A stretch of 44,330 nucleotides of DNA from the IMG/VR virus record IMGVR_UViG_3300022745_000060, positions 1-44,330 of that record; one strand, 5' to 3'. Under the pieces are notes generated by a model. That model saw only the letters and a list, made by a program, of their open reading frames with translations. It was not told the DNA's origin and did not search any database. Numbering within the stretch: the stretch's first letter is position 1; the number at the start of each line of letters is the position of its first letter. Both the position numbers and the translations under genes were made by a program. Of this stretch, positions 15,036 to 23,025 are shown piece after piece. This DNA comes from a virus.

Positions 15036-15069
15036 AATAAAAGTCTAGTTTAGAGTTATATGGTTTTTC

Positions 15070-15093
15070 GCCCTGCTAATGTAGGGCTTTTTT
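15070..15093 (+). terminator. Intrinsic terminator
   Basis: GCCCTGC (15070-15076) pairs with GTAGGGC (15081-15087, one G-U), loop TAAT, then six T. Confidence 0.85.
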
Positions 15094-15118
15094 ATTCCCC
15101 ATCTTTTCCGTAACTTGC
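15088..15118 (+). promoter_or_regulatory. Late promoter fused to terminator, copy 2
   Basis: T-run at 15088-15093, 17 bases, TAACTTGC at 15111-15118, then a 14-base gap to the portal ATG at 15133. Confidence 0.55.
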
Positions 15119-15132
15119 GCCAAACTAGCGCA

Positions 15133-16932
15133 ATGGATCAAGATCAAATACTATCCATACTTTCTAATGTCATCCAAGGCGGATGCAGTCAATACCAAGA
15201 TGAAGCAACGGAAGCATATGAGTTTGCGGAAATGGTTTTTGCAAAGACCGCAGAGGATCAAGGCGACTACATCAATGAGCAGCGACTAAGGGAAACGCCG
15301 GAACAAAAAAAGCAGCGCATTCGGTTGACTAATCCAATCACAGCCGCCGCAATCAGTCCAGCACTTGCCTATGTTGAAGAATTGCAACGAACCGACGGTG
15401 TTAACCGGATAGGCATGTTTCAGGATACAACCCGCTTTCAGGAAGTCCAGCAAAGCCTAAGTCAATACTACGCCGGGCAATCAATTCAAGATTTTGCGTT
15501 CAACGCCGTGAAAATGGCAAATGAGCAAGACCCAAATAGCTGGTTGATTTTTGAGCGAAAAGAATTACCAAATGCATCCGGATACACATTTTACCCCGTC
15601 TTGGTTGAATCAGAGCGGGCAGTGGATTGGAAGTACGATGTGAACGGGAACTTGCAGTACTTTGTTTTCTCGGAAGAGGAATATCAAGCAACCCAAATAC
15701 AAGGCGGGCAAGAAATCGCGCAAGTAAATCATTATTATCTGTATGCGCCTGGTTATGCGGCATTTGCTCAATACATGGGCGATGATAGCACGCCACGTTA
15801 CGAAGATCAAGCCTATTCGATTGATGGAGTAGAAGACTACTTGATCTGGATATTTGAAACTGGCACACTTGAAACCCCTGCAATCCGATTAGGGGCTTAC
15901 CAGTCTGAACTAGATGTAAATGCACCATGTGAGTTACTGTATGAGGCGGCACGGGGGCACTTACTCGACTTGATGGGCTTAAAATCCAGTTACGACCTGA
16001 ACCGGATGCTGCACATGTATCCAAAGCTATTCCAGTACGTGAAGGCTTGCGAGGCAGTTGATAGTGAAGGATTGGCCTGTATTGGCGGATACTATGCAGC
16101 AGATCACAATCGACCTTGCGCAACATGCGGCGGTACTGGAAAGATCATTCATGGTGGCGAACAGGACGCGGTGACGTTTAAGTTTCCAGACTCCAAAGAC
16201 GAGTTTGTAGACCTCGCACAGGTGGCGCACTATATGTCCCTACCAATGGATGTACTTACCAACCAACAAGAACAGATCGACAAGCTATCAACGATCCTCA
16301 CATATGTGATCTATTCACAGGAACAAACCGAAGCAGTCAGCATCAAGACGGCTACCGAAATAACGATCAATTACAGCCGGATTTACAATAAGTTGTACCC
16401 CATCGCGCTAAAGGTAGGCCAAGTTGAATCATTGGCTTTTCGGGTTGCAATGCAGTATTACGGGGCTTTTCGGGACGGCGATAATTATTACGTTACATTC
16501 CCGATGGACTTCGCAATGAAAAAGGAAAGCGAATTGATCGCAGACCTCGCAGCGGCAAAACAAGCGGGTGCGCCGTACTCAGTCCAAAAAGCAATTTCAG
16601 ATGCACTGCTAAAGAAAAAATACAAGGATAATCCGGCCTTCGTGAACGATCAATTGGCATTTGATGCACTCAAGCCATTCTCTGACAAATCACCCGAAGA
16701 ATTTGCGATGATCCTTTCAACCCGTGCCAAAACTGATCCTAAGCGCGTAGCATGGGAGAACTGGCAGGAAATACAACATAATATCCAAGCCAGGTTAAAA
16801 GATCGTGGTGCGGCGTTCTACTTGTACCCATTAGAGGCACAACGCAAGGAAATAGCGGATGAGGTAGCGGCGATAATTGCTGAAATGCCAGTAGAAAACA
16901 ATTCTTTTAACCAGATGCCAGTGTTTCAATGA
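15133..16932 (+). CDS. Portal protein
   Basis: 599 residues from the ATG at 15133. Portal features: charged N-terminus, NPITAAAISPALAYVEELQR, a long helical C-terminal part with LTYVIYSQEQTEAVSIKTAT and the crown-like end. It forms the twelve-membered DNA gate of the head. An unusual insert, GLACIGGYYAADHNRPC followed by ATCGGTGK, contains a CxxCxGxG knuckle that could bind zinc. It is followed by a small gene and then MuF, the normal portal context. Confidence 0.8.
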   Translation: MDQDQILSILSNVIQGGCSQYQDEATEAYEFAEMVFAKTAEDQGDYINEQRLRETPEQKKQRIRLTNPITAAAISPALAYVEELQRTDGVNRIGMFQDTTRFQEVQQSLSQYYAGQSIQDFAFNAVKMANEQDPNSWLIFERKELPNASGYTFYPVLVESERAVDWKYDVNGNLQYFVFSEEEYQATQIQGGQEIAQVNHYYLYAPGYAAFAQYMGDDSTPRYEDQAYSIDGVEDYLIWIFETGTLETPAIRLGAYQSELDVNAPCELLYEAARGHLLDLMGLKSSYDLNRMLHMYPKLFQYVKACEAVDSEGLACIGGYYAADHNRPCATCGGTGKIIHGGEQDAVTFKFPDSKDEFVDLAQVAHYMSLPMDVLTNQQEQIDKLSTILTYVIYSQEQTEAVSIKTATEITINYSRIYNKLYPIALKVGQVESLAFRVAMQYYGAFRDGDNYYVTFPMDFAMKKESELIADLAAAKQAGAPYSVQKAISDALLKKKYKDNPAFVNDQLAFDALKPFSDKSPEEFAMILSTRAKTDPKRVAWENWQEIQHNIQARLKDRGAAFYLYPLEAQRKEIADEVAAIIAEMPVENNSFNQMPVFQ

Positions 16933-17222
16933 TCTTAACGATTAATACCGAATCCAAAACAATCCTATTTTCTGGCTGCGAAATATCGGAGGCGGTACAC
17001 TTTGCGCGATTGCATGAGCTTGATGATTATGAAATAAAAGAAGCGTATCCAATCCACAAAATAACCTATAAAGTAAACCTAGATAATGGGTTTATTGACC
17101 ATCCAGAAGGGTGCGAAAATGAAAGCATTTTAAAGTTGAAGTCGCATATTTACACTGAAATTGACGGTTTTGGATACTACTTTATGCAAGTGCCTACTTT
17201 TGACCCAACAAAACGAGTTTAA
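16929..17222 (+). CDS. Small hypothetical protein between portal and MuF
   Basis: 97 residues (MILTINTESKTILFSGCEIS), start overlapping the portal stop (ATGA) and stop sharing a base with the MuF start. Mixed alpha/beta, acidic. No family recognised; tight coupling suggests a head accessory role. Confidence 0.65.
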   Translation: MILTINTESKTILFSGCEISEAVHFARLHELDDYEIKEAYPIHKITYKVNLDNGFIDHPEGCENESILKLKSHIYTEIDGFGYYFMQVPTFDPTKRV

Positions 17223-18106
17223 TGGCAAAATTTGAAGACTTAATTAAACGCCGGGAACAGTTGATAGCTGATGCAGAAGCACAGGCTACAACCCGTTTGC
17301 GTGGTATCGAGTCGGACAGTTGGGGGTTTATTGCTGAGTTGGTGAACGGACTGGACACGGTTGAGGGTAGGCTAGTATTCAAAGCATCCAACGTACGCCG
17401 GGTACAATCAGGTGTGCTGTCTTTTTCCGGGTGGCTGCAAAATAAGCTATTTGACTTTGGCAAGTGGATTGCAAACCGTTTCCTTTCTTTGTTCGGAATA
17501 AATGTTTCTTACTTCAATCAAGTTGAAAAGCGACAAGAAAGCGCGTATGATGCTGCCAAACGTTTGGTATTACTTCGTTGGGGCTGGGATATTGATAAAC
17601 AAAAGCCTATTCCAGGAGGATTCCTACAAACCGCATTCAACGTGCAAAGCGTAGCTGAATCAGTAGGACAGCGGCTAATGTCGGGCATCGGTGGAGGTAT
17701 GGACTTAAAGACGTTCACCAAGACATTCAAAGCGGATTTTGTCAGCAATGCCCAGACGACAGGAACGGTTGTTAAAAACTTTCAACGGGCAGCACATGAC
17801 AGCTTCCAGATGTTCGACCGGACGGTGCAAAATACGGTTGCCACTGACTTGGGTTTGTCTTTTGCCCTATATGCTGGAACTGAGATTAAAACAAGCCGGG
17901 ACTTTTGTAAAAAGCGGAACGGGATAATTTACAGCCGCGAGGTTATTGAAAGCTGGAACGCGCAGAACTGGGAAGGGAAGATACTAGGAACGGACGTAAA
18001 AGAAACATTGGGGGGCTTCAATTGCCGCCATCACTTGTCTTGGTTATCTGCCGAGATGGTTGAACTACTGAAAAAGCGAGGCACAAAAATTGACGTTTAC
18101 GATTGA
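17222..18106 (+). CDS. MuF-like minor head protein
   Basis: 294 residues. The C-terminal third has the signature of the SPP1 gp7 / Mu F head morphogenesis domain: a DFCKKRNGIIYSREVI segment, then GGFNCRHHLSWLS with the conserved Cys-Arg-His. The N-terminal half is helical and may interact with portal or DNA. Such proteins sit inside the head near the portal. Gene order portal, small gene, MuF supports the call. Confidence 0.82.
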   Translation: MAKFEDLIKRREQLIADAEAQATTRLRGIESDSWGFIAELVNGLDTVEGRLVFKASNVRRVQSGVLSFSGWLQNKLFDFGKWIANRFLSLFGINVSYFNQVEKRQESAYDAAKRLVLLRWGWDIDKQKPIPGGFLQTAFNVQSVAESVGQRLMSGIGGGMDLKTFTKTFKADFVSNAQTTGTVVKNFQRAAHDSFQMFDRTVQNTVATDLGLSFALYAGTEIKTSRDFCKKRNGIIYSREVIESWNAQNWEGKILGTDVKETLGGFNCRHHLSWLSAEMVELLKKRGTKIDVYD

Positions 18107-18141
18107 TTTTTTTGTAAATTGCAGTAACAAAACCTGTAACA

Positions 18142-18582
18142 ATGACCGCCGCACAAACCGCTGCCAAAATCCGCCAAAATCTCGCTGACCTTAGAGCAAA
18201 CCGAGAACGGGAATTGCAAATAATCGGCGCTGACCTTTCAGCTCTAATAAAGTTGCGCATCCAAGGTAGTGGGGAGAACTACCTTAACACCAAGTTTAGC
18301 CCATACACGGCTGGTTATGAAAAGCAGCGGGTAAAAAAAGGCTTTCAAATCAATTACGTTGACTTCACCCGTACCGGACGACTTTTTGCAAGCGTCTACC
18401 CTGATCTAAAAGGCAATGGCTCAATTGTAGAGGTTGTAATTTCCGCACATGGGCAGGACAATATTGACAAGGTCGAAGGCGCTGTAAAGAAGCGAGGTAA
18501 CATTCTACGTCCATCGCAAGAGGAATTGGACTTAGCAGAACAGGCCAACAACGCACGTGTGCAAAAATATTTACAAATATGA
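18142..18582 (+). CDS. Head-tail joining / tail completion protein, HK97 gp10-like
   Basis: 146 residues. Pattern: N-terminal helix with RQNLADLRANRERELQIIG, then YVDFTRTGRLFASVYPDLKG and VVISAHGQDN, then GAVKKRGNILRPSQEELD. A core that ends with an aromatic/proline motif before a C-terminal helix is the layout of gp10-type neck proteins. Position after MuF fits. The call is by pattern, not by search. Confidence 0.6.
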   Translation: MTAAQTAAKIRQNLADLRANRERELQIIGADLSALIKLRIQGSGENYLNTKFSPYTAGYEKQRVKKGFQINYVDFTRTGRLFASVYPDLKGNGSIVEVVISAHGQDNIDKVEGAVKKRGNILRPSQEELDLAEQANNARVQKYLQI

Positions 18583-18773
18583 AGCCAGCATATGCAATTA
18601 GCATAACTATGTTTATTGAAGGCATTCAGCGTCACTTCAAACTAGGTGAAATAATGGCAAGTGGCAAAATCAAAGCAATTGAGGTTAAAGATGTGACGGT
18701 TTGTTTTATTTGCGAGGATGGAAAAATAATATACTCAAACATTCCATTCATCGCTAAATTTGAAAATAAATGA
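18579..18773 (+). CDS. Small hypothetical protein
   Basis: 64 residues with a start overlapping the previous stop (ATGA) and a stop overlapping the next start. Contains IKAIEVKDVTVCFICEDGKI, strand-rich. An internal start at residue 11 or 26 is possible. Unknown. Confidence 0.55.
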   Translation: MKPAYAISITMFIEGIQRHFKLGEIMASGKIKAIEVKDVTVCFICEDGKIIYSNIPFIAKFENK

Positions 18774-19369
18774 TCTATCTACTCGAACAAGTCTTTCGAC
18801 CCGCTATCCAGGCTTTGAACTGGGTTGAAAAATACGGTGGGGTCATAACCAAATACAACGACCCAAAAACAAATGAGGTTTACCCAATTGTAGCGTATAA
18901 CTCCGACCCAATGTGTAGCGAAACCGATCCTTACACGCCCATCACGCCGGACGATGCATTTAAAAGCGTGGTGTACTGGGAGCAAGCCGGGGCAACGCGA
19001 ATAGACAGTAATGAACGCCGATACGTTACTGGAACGACAACAATGCGCTTCGTGGCATGGCTTAATCCAAAAAAACAAGGTATAGCGCCGGCATACGGGT
19101 TAAGTTCAATCTATGCCAACGATTTTGTGAGCCGGGTTGCAAGTGTACAGTCTGCGACGGTTTCTAGCGTTCCGGTTACATTGTCAGTTACACGGGCAAG
19201 TATTACCGAGGTAGACGAAAACGCGATCTTTGGGGATTACAGTTACGCGGGCAAGAAACATTTGTTTGTACAACCGTTTGAGTTTTTCGCGGTTGATTTT
19301 GAATTTACGTTTGTAGTACCTAAGGCTTGCGCAAGCCTGATTACTATTGACGATCCAATTGAGTGCTAA
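18770..19369 (+). CDS. Putative neck or tail-terminator structural protein
   Basis: 199 residues: amphipathic first helix (MIYLLEQVFRPAIQALNWVE) and then beta-rich sequence with EFFAVDFEFTFVVPKACASL near the end. Size and location after the gp10-like gene fit a head-tail connector or tail terminator. No motif proves it. Confidence 0.6.
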   Translation: MIYLLEQVFRPAIQALNWVEKYGGVITKYNDPKTNEVYPIVAYNSDPMCSETDPYTPITPDDAFKSVVYWEQAGATRIDSNERRYVTGTTTMRFVAWLNPKKQGIAPAYGLSSIYANDFVSRVASVQSATVSSVPVTLSVTRASITEVDENAIFGDYSYAGKKHLFVQPFEFFAVDFEFTFVVPKACASLITIDDPIEC

Positions 19370-19836
19370 TGAAAGCAAAATTTGTACAGCGAAGAACGGT
19401 TGATTTCTTAGGGCTTGAAGTTATGCTATGTTGTGGAATGCGACAGGCCGAACTAGAAAAGCACTTTGAAAGCCTTGGGGAAGATTGGTCGAACTGGCTA
19501 CTTGGCATCCAGGGGGAAAACTTTGGATCAGGCGAGGCGTGGGGCGAACAGTACTGCACGACGATTTATAACGACTTGAATGAAAGTAGGCGATTGAATT
19601 ATATTTTCATGTACGATGGGTTTAACTTCAACAAAGATTACGACTACTGCGCACTTGCTCACGAGGTTTTACACTTGCTACAATTCACTTTACCGCGTTT
19701 TGGAATTGACATGCACAAGGAAACAGAAAGCTCTGCTTATCTTCACACACACGTAATGTCTGAATGTTTGGCAGCATTACGAAACAATACGAAAAATGCA
19801 AAGTCCAATAACCGGAAAGCCAATGAAGCGAATTGA
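19369..19836 (+). CDS. HExxH metallopeptidase-like protein
   Basis: 155 residues from the ATG that overlaps the previous stop (TAATG). Motif AHEVLHLLQ gives HExxH at residues 98-102, and a nearby acidic helix region (KETESS, 117-122, then AYLHTHVMSECL) can supply a third zinc ligand, as in gluzincin-like proteins. Similar small HExxH proteins are seen in head-tail modules of other phages, role unclear; virion maturation or accessory hydrolysis are possible. Confidence 0.65.
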   Translation: MKAKFVQRRTVDFLGLEVMLCCGMRQAELEKHFESLGEDWSNWLLGIQGENFGSGEAWGEQYCTTIYNDLNESRRLNYIFMYDGFNFNKDYDYCALAHEVLHLLQFTLPRFGIDMHKETESSAYLHTHVMSECLAALRNNTKNAKSNNRKANEAN

Positions 19837-19996
19837 AATAAATGTGGGAACGAAGGTCGGATATATGTTCATTGTAACATTGCAAGAATTTTGGCTTTGC
19901 GAGGATTCAAACCAGACGTTTTGCGATACTGAGATGATGCAAATAAACCTTGATAAAGTCAATAATGGCGTTTTTGAGTTATTAAATGCAGGCTAA
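19823..19996 (+). CDS. Small hypothetical protein
   Basis: 57 residues from the ATG at 19823 (MKRIEINVGTKVGYMF); a start nine codons upstream would lengthen the overlap with the metallopeptidase-like gene. Strand-rich N-terminus, LQEFWLCEDSNQTFCDTEM in the middle. Unknown. Confidence 0.55.
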   Translation: MKRIEINVGTKVGYMFIVTLQEFWLCEDSNQTFCDTEMMQINLDKVNNGVFELLNAG

Positions 19997-20316
19997 TGAC
20001 TAATATCCAAGCTTCGATTTACTGCCTAATGACCGCTTCTTTGGCAGTCACTTTTCGCCGCTACTTAATCCAGGATGGCGGATTATTGGCGTGGTGGCCT
20101 AGGTTGGTTTATAAAATCTTTCCAATTAATTACGACAAATGGAGCGGATTGCACAAGGCTACTGAAAAAATCCTCATCACTTGCGCAACTTGTCAGGCTG
20201 GTCAGTTTGCTTTTTGGATTTCAATTTCACGGGGTAATTCAGTTGTTGATAGTCTGCTTTGCGCTGGGTTGTCGAGTGTGATTGCGCACATTATCGATCA
20301 AAAATATTTTGCATAA
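19996..20316 (+). CDS. Small membrane protein, DUF1360-like pattern
   Basis: 106 residues with three hydrophobic stretches (SIYCLMTASLAVTF, ILITCATCQAGQFAFWISIS, VVDSLLCAGLSSVIAHII). The second has TCxxCxxxxFAFW, like the TCPxCxxFW motif of DUF1360-type phage membrane proteins. Function unknown. Its stop shares a base with the next start. Confidence 0.65.
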   Translation: MTNIQASIYCLMTASLAVTFRRYLIQDGGLLAWWPRLVYKIFPINYDKWSGLHKATEKILITCATCQAGQFAFWISISRGNSVVDSLLCAGLSSVIAHIIDQKYFA

Positions 20317-20834
20317 TGGTTAAAGAGAAAATTGCTAAATTCAGGGAATACCTTGATTATTTTGAACGGCATTATGATAACGTGCAAAAGGCATGGGATT
20401 TGATAAACGAGAAATGCCAAGGCAAAGGTTTTCGTTTTATTTCAGATGATTTTGTTTGGCACAGCATTGATATTGGGGTAAAGATGCATGATGAAAGTAA
20501 GCTTTCAAGCAGTGAATTCACTCAGTACCGCGCAAGGTTTTTCCCAACTAAGGATGAACTACAAAATGATGTTGAATACTTGGCTGCATTGGAGCATCAT
20601 AAAGAAAAGAACGATCATCACTGGGAGAATTGGACTGTAAATTATAGCGATCACATGTACGCTGACATTTTTCTTGTAAGCATGGTTATTGACTGGGTTG
20701 CAATGAGTTTTGAGTTTGGCGACACTGCAAAATCTTACTACGAAAAGAATAAGGATAAAATTATTCTTCCTGAATGGGCAGTGAAGTTAATGTATCAAAT
20801 TTTTGATTGCGTGTACCCTGAAAAAGCAGATTAA
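20316..20834 (+). CDS. DUF5662-like HD-type phage protein
   Basis: 172 residues from the ATG at 20316 (TAATG with the upstream stop). Motifs HDESKLSSSEFTQYRARFF and HHKEKNDHHWENW match the DUF5662 pattern HD-x-SK ... Y ... HHxxxNxHHWE. The histidines and aspartates suggest a metal-binding HD-like fold, perhaps a hydrolase. No substrate known. Common as an accessory gene in phages. Confidence 0.75.
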   Translation: MVKEKIAKFREYLDYFERHYDNVQKAWDLINEKCQGKGFRFISDDFVWHSIDIGVKMHDESKLSSSEFTQYRARFFPTKDELQNDVEYLAALEHHKEKNDHHWENWTVNYSDHMYADIFLVSMVIDWVAMSFEFGDTAKSYYEKNKDKIILPEWAVKLMYQIFDCVYPEKAD

Positions 20835-20837
20835 GCA

Positions 20838-21500
20838 ATGTTCAAAAAACGAAAAAGCAAAGCCGATGCGCTTAAAGAAAGGCTACAAGATACGCAGGAC
20901 ATGGCAGAAGTATTACGCACGACGTTGGGTGCAGACATTGCGGAATACTACACTACTAAGCAACAGGGTCAAGTTCAGCGGCTTGTTACAGAGGACGGAA
21001 CATGGCTACCTAGCTTCACGGCGAACGGAAAAACTTATTACATTCGCAACCCAAAGGACGGGCTACCGTTACGCCGCCAACGGGAACTAGAAAAAATGTC
21101 TGTTGTCGTGCCGTTCAATGCCGGATTAGGTGAAGTTATTTCTAGCCTTTCCAGAATGAAGCGTATTTGCAATTCTCTTGTAGGCAGTAAGGATGCAAAT
21201 TTTACCGGGCTAGTTGAAGAGATTGTCAATTTAGAACGCGGATTAAGTGAGTCAAATCGAAAATGGCAAGCGTCCCTAATCATGTGTACCCTATTTATTT
21301 ATGAACCAGGAGAAGACCTAAAAACCTGGGATATTGACCACGCAAACCGGAAAATCGAGGATTGGGCTGCGGAGGGCTTGATTGAGGATGATTTTTTTAC
21401 ATTAGCTATGCAATGGAGTACATACAAACTCACATTGCAAGCGCAATTGTTGGAAAAAGTCAAAAAGGCGGCGCGGGTGTTCGGCTTCACGGATTTGTAA
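20838..21500 (+). CDS. Putative tail assembly chaperone (first part)
   Basis: 220 residues. The N-terminal 30 residues are a charged helix (KSKADALKERLQDTQDMAE); the rest is helical with YIRNPKDGLPLRRQRELEKM and HANRKIEDWAAEGLIED. Its end overlaps by 88 bases an open frame displaced by -1 (21413-21706), and both precede the tape measure gene, the context of gpG/gpGT chaperones. A possible but non-standard slip site C-AAA-AAG lies at 21461-21467. Confidence 0.55.
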   Translation: MFKKRKSKADALKERLQDTQDMAEVLRTTLGADIAEYYTTKQQGQVQRLVTEDGTWLPSFTANGKTYYIRNPKDGLPLRRQRELEKMSVVVPFNAGLGEVISSLSRMKRICNSLVGSKDANFTGLVEEIVNLERGLSESNRKWQASLIMCTLFIYEPGEDLKTWDIDHANRKIEDWAAEGLIEDDFFTLAMQWSTYKLTLQAQLLEKVKKAARVFGFTDL

Positions 21501-21706
21501 CAAGCCAGCGCGGTAAGTGGGAAAGTACAGCGGATTTGATTGATGAAAAGTATACTGAAATGGTATTGTTTGTCGCTCAGATGCTCGAAATAGATATGTC
21601 CGATCTTTGGGCTATATCCTACCCTGAATTTCTGCGATTGCTGGTTAAAGCGGATGAAATTGCAGAAATGAGAATGAACCAAATTGAGAAAGCAAAAAGC
21701 AAGTAG
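21413..21706 (+). CDS. Overlapping -1 frame ORF, possible chaperone extension
   Basis: 97 residues if started at the ATG at 21413 (MEYIQTHIASAIVG). It lies in the -1 frame relative to the 220-residue gene and is helical (YTEMVLFVAQMLEI, EFLRLLVKADEIAEMRM). It may be a separate gene or the T-part of a frameshifted tail chaperone. The long overlap argues for one or the other of these special cases. Confidence 0.55.
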   Translation: MEYIQTHIASAIVGKSQKGGAGVRLHGFVTSQRGKWESTADLIDEKYTEMVLFVAQMLEIDMSDLWAISYPEFLRLLVKADEIAEMRMNQIEKAKSK

Positions 21707-21734
21707 TAACTTTCCATAAATCAGGTTTTGTTAA

Positions 21735-21762
21735 GGCCGTGCTGAAAAGTGCGGGCTTTTTT
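21735..21762 (+). terminator. Imperfect intrinsic terminator upstream of the RAMP cassette
   Basis: GGCC(G)TGC ... GTGCGGGC with mismatches/bulge, followed by six T (21757-21762). It closes the preceding operon. Confidence 0.65.
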
Positions 21763-21763
21763 A

Positions 21764-21794
21764 TTTTGTTATTAAAAATATTATATTATCTTTG
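21764..21794 (+). promoter_or_regulatory. Host-type promoter of the RAMP cassette
   Basis: TTG at 21766-21768, 18 bases, TATCTTTG at 21787-21794. The -7 box is identical to that of the leftward early promoter, unlike the TAACTTGC boxes of the neighbouring late operons. Transcription should start at about 21800. Confidence 0.7.
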
Positions 21795-21799
21795 ACTTA

Positions 21800-21890
21800 T
21801 CCTTTGAACGGAGTGATGTACGCTCAAAGGAACAATTAGCAAATAAAATTGCTAACCTTGGCTGTCTGTACATCACCGGACAGCCTTTTT
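21800..21890 (+). ncRNA. Three-hairpin leader with exact loop-loop complement and terminator
   Basis: Hairpin 1: TCCTTTGA (21800-21807) with TCAAAGGA (21824-21831), loop containing GTGATGTA (21813-21820). Hairpin 2: TTAGCAA (21836-21842) with TTGCTAA (21849-21855). Hairpin 3: nine-pair stem 21860-21868 with 21877-21885, loop exactly TACATCAC (21869-21876), then six T. Loop 3 is the full reverse complement of the GTGATGTA in loop 1. It ends 12 bases before the ATG of the RAMP-like gene, so it is a leader, or a stand-alone RNA that also acts as one. Confidence 0.75.
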
Positions 21891-21902
21891 TATTTTATTA
21901 AT

Positions 21903-22538
21903 ATGGCCACTAAAACAGTTCAAAGCCCAACGGTGCAAATTAAAGCACCAAATTTTCAAGTAATTGAAGTTGAAATTGTAGGAACTGCGCCTTTTATGCA
22001 AGCTCGCTTTTCTCAAAAGTCGATGCTACAAATGGCCGACAAGATGAAAGCAGGGTCTACCGCTACGGGTAAAAAAGTTAGAAACGCCCGTGACTTCGAC
22101 GAAGACTTTGAGCAGGCAAAGCACATTTCAATGGATGGATGGGTTGGCATTCCAGCTAGTGCCTTTCGTTCTGCCTGTATTCGGGTGTGTTCTCTTGTTG
22201 GGTTCAAAATGACTCAGGCAAAAATGTCAATCTTTTTTGAAGCCGATGGCGAGGACAAGGTAGACGGCATTCCACTTGTAAAATTAATCGCAGGCGAACC
22301 AGAAAAATCCATGATGGCAACCCGAAATGCTACGGGAGTTGCTGATTTGCGTTGCCGTCCACTATGGCGCAAATGGGGTGCAAAGCTTCGGGTAAAATTT
22401 GATGCCGATCAATTCACTGCTCAGGATGTAATCAACTTAGTTCACCGAGCTGGTGTTCAATGCGGCGTTGGCGAAGGTAGACCATTTTCAAAAGATTCAA
22501 ACGGCTTAGGCTATGGGACTTTCACAATCAAAAATTAA
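21903..22538 (+). CDS. RAMP (Cas7-like) fold candidate
   Basis: 211 residues from the ATG at 21903; an upstream frame to 21849 would run through the terminator hairpin. Signatures in RAMP order: strand and turn EVEIVGTAPFM (22-32), GIPASAFRSACIR (82-94), which fits the IPGSSLKGxxR helix of Cas7/Csm3 proteins, and a C-terminal glycine loop CGVGEGRPFSKDSNGLGYG (187-205). Similar proteins are known in other phages without a defined role. It may coat RNA. It overlaps its partner gene by 26 bases and is followed by the pentamer array. Confidence 0.6.
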   Translation: MATKTVQSPTVQIKAPNFQVIEVEIVGTAPFMQARFSQKSMLQMADKMKAGSTATGKKVRNARDFDEDFEQAKHISMDGWVGIPASAFRSACIRVCSLVGFKMTQAKMSIFFEADGEDKVDGIPLVKLIAGEPEKSMMATRNATGVADLRCRPLWRKWGAKLRVKFDADQFTAQDVINLVHRAGVQCGVGEGRPFSKDSNGLGYGTFTIKN

Positions 22539-23025
22539 ACAGATTGCAAAGTTTGCGGATGGCTACCATGCCCCCGCTGGACTTAAAGCACAGACTGCCC
22601 TTGATGCGCTTTCAGATATTGAAAGTACAATAGGGCTTACACCGAGAAATGTTGTTGAAGCTAGTCGAAGCCCTTTAGCCGCTTTGCATCCATGTTTTGA
22701 ATGGAGCGACGATGTAGCGGCGGATAAATTCAGGCTTCACCAGGCATCAACCTTGATTAGATCTGTAAAGGTTGTAATTGAGGATGCAGAACCGATTGAA
22801 TACAGGCCATTTGTTCACGTGGTTGAAAACAGTGAACCGCAATACAAAAACGTTTCTTTTTTGTCTATTGACCAGGAAAAGGAAGTTGAAGAGAGTTTGA
22901 AAAAGTTCTTACTGTCTGCTCAAAAATCTTTAGACGAGTTTATACAGATCACCAAAAACAAGAAACGCAAAGCCCAACTTCTGAAAGCTCAGAAAAATCT
23001 GCAATTGGCCATTGCTGCTGTTTAG
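22513..23025 (+). CDS. Partner protein of the RAMP-like gene
   Basis: 170 residues. Start within the RAMP-like gene. A central conserved-looking stretch RNVVEASRSPLAALHPCFEW, then SDDVAADKFRLHQASTLIRS, followed by a beta segment and a long basic C-terminal helix (SLKKFLLSAQKSLDEF, KNKKRKAQLLKAQKNLQ). I recognise the middle motif as one found in phage proteins, but know no function. Its stop codon TAG runs directly into the first tetramer of the pentamer array. Confidence 0.7.
   Translation: MGLSQSKIKQIAKFADGYHAPAGLKAQTALDALSDIESTIGLTPRNVVEASRSPLAALHPCFEWSDDVAADKFRLHQASTLIRSVKVVIEDAEPIEYRPFVHVVENSEPQYKNVSFLSIDQEKEVEESLKKFLLSAQKSLDEFIQITKNKKRKAQLLKAQKNLQLAIAAV

Noticed and set aside
18115-18122. 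TAAATTGC as a fourth late promoter
   Set aside because: The nearby T-run is one base away instead of 17 and belongs to the end of the MuF gene; no terminator.
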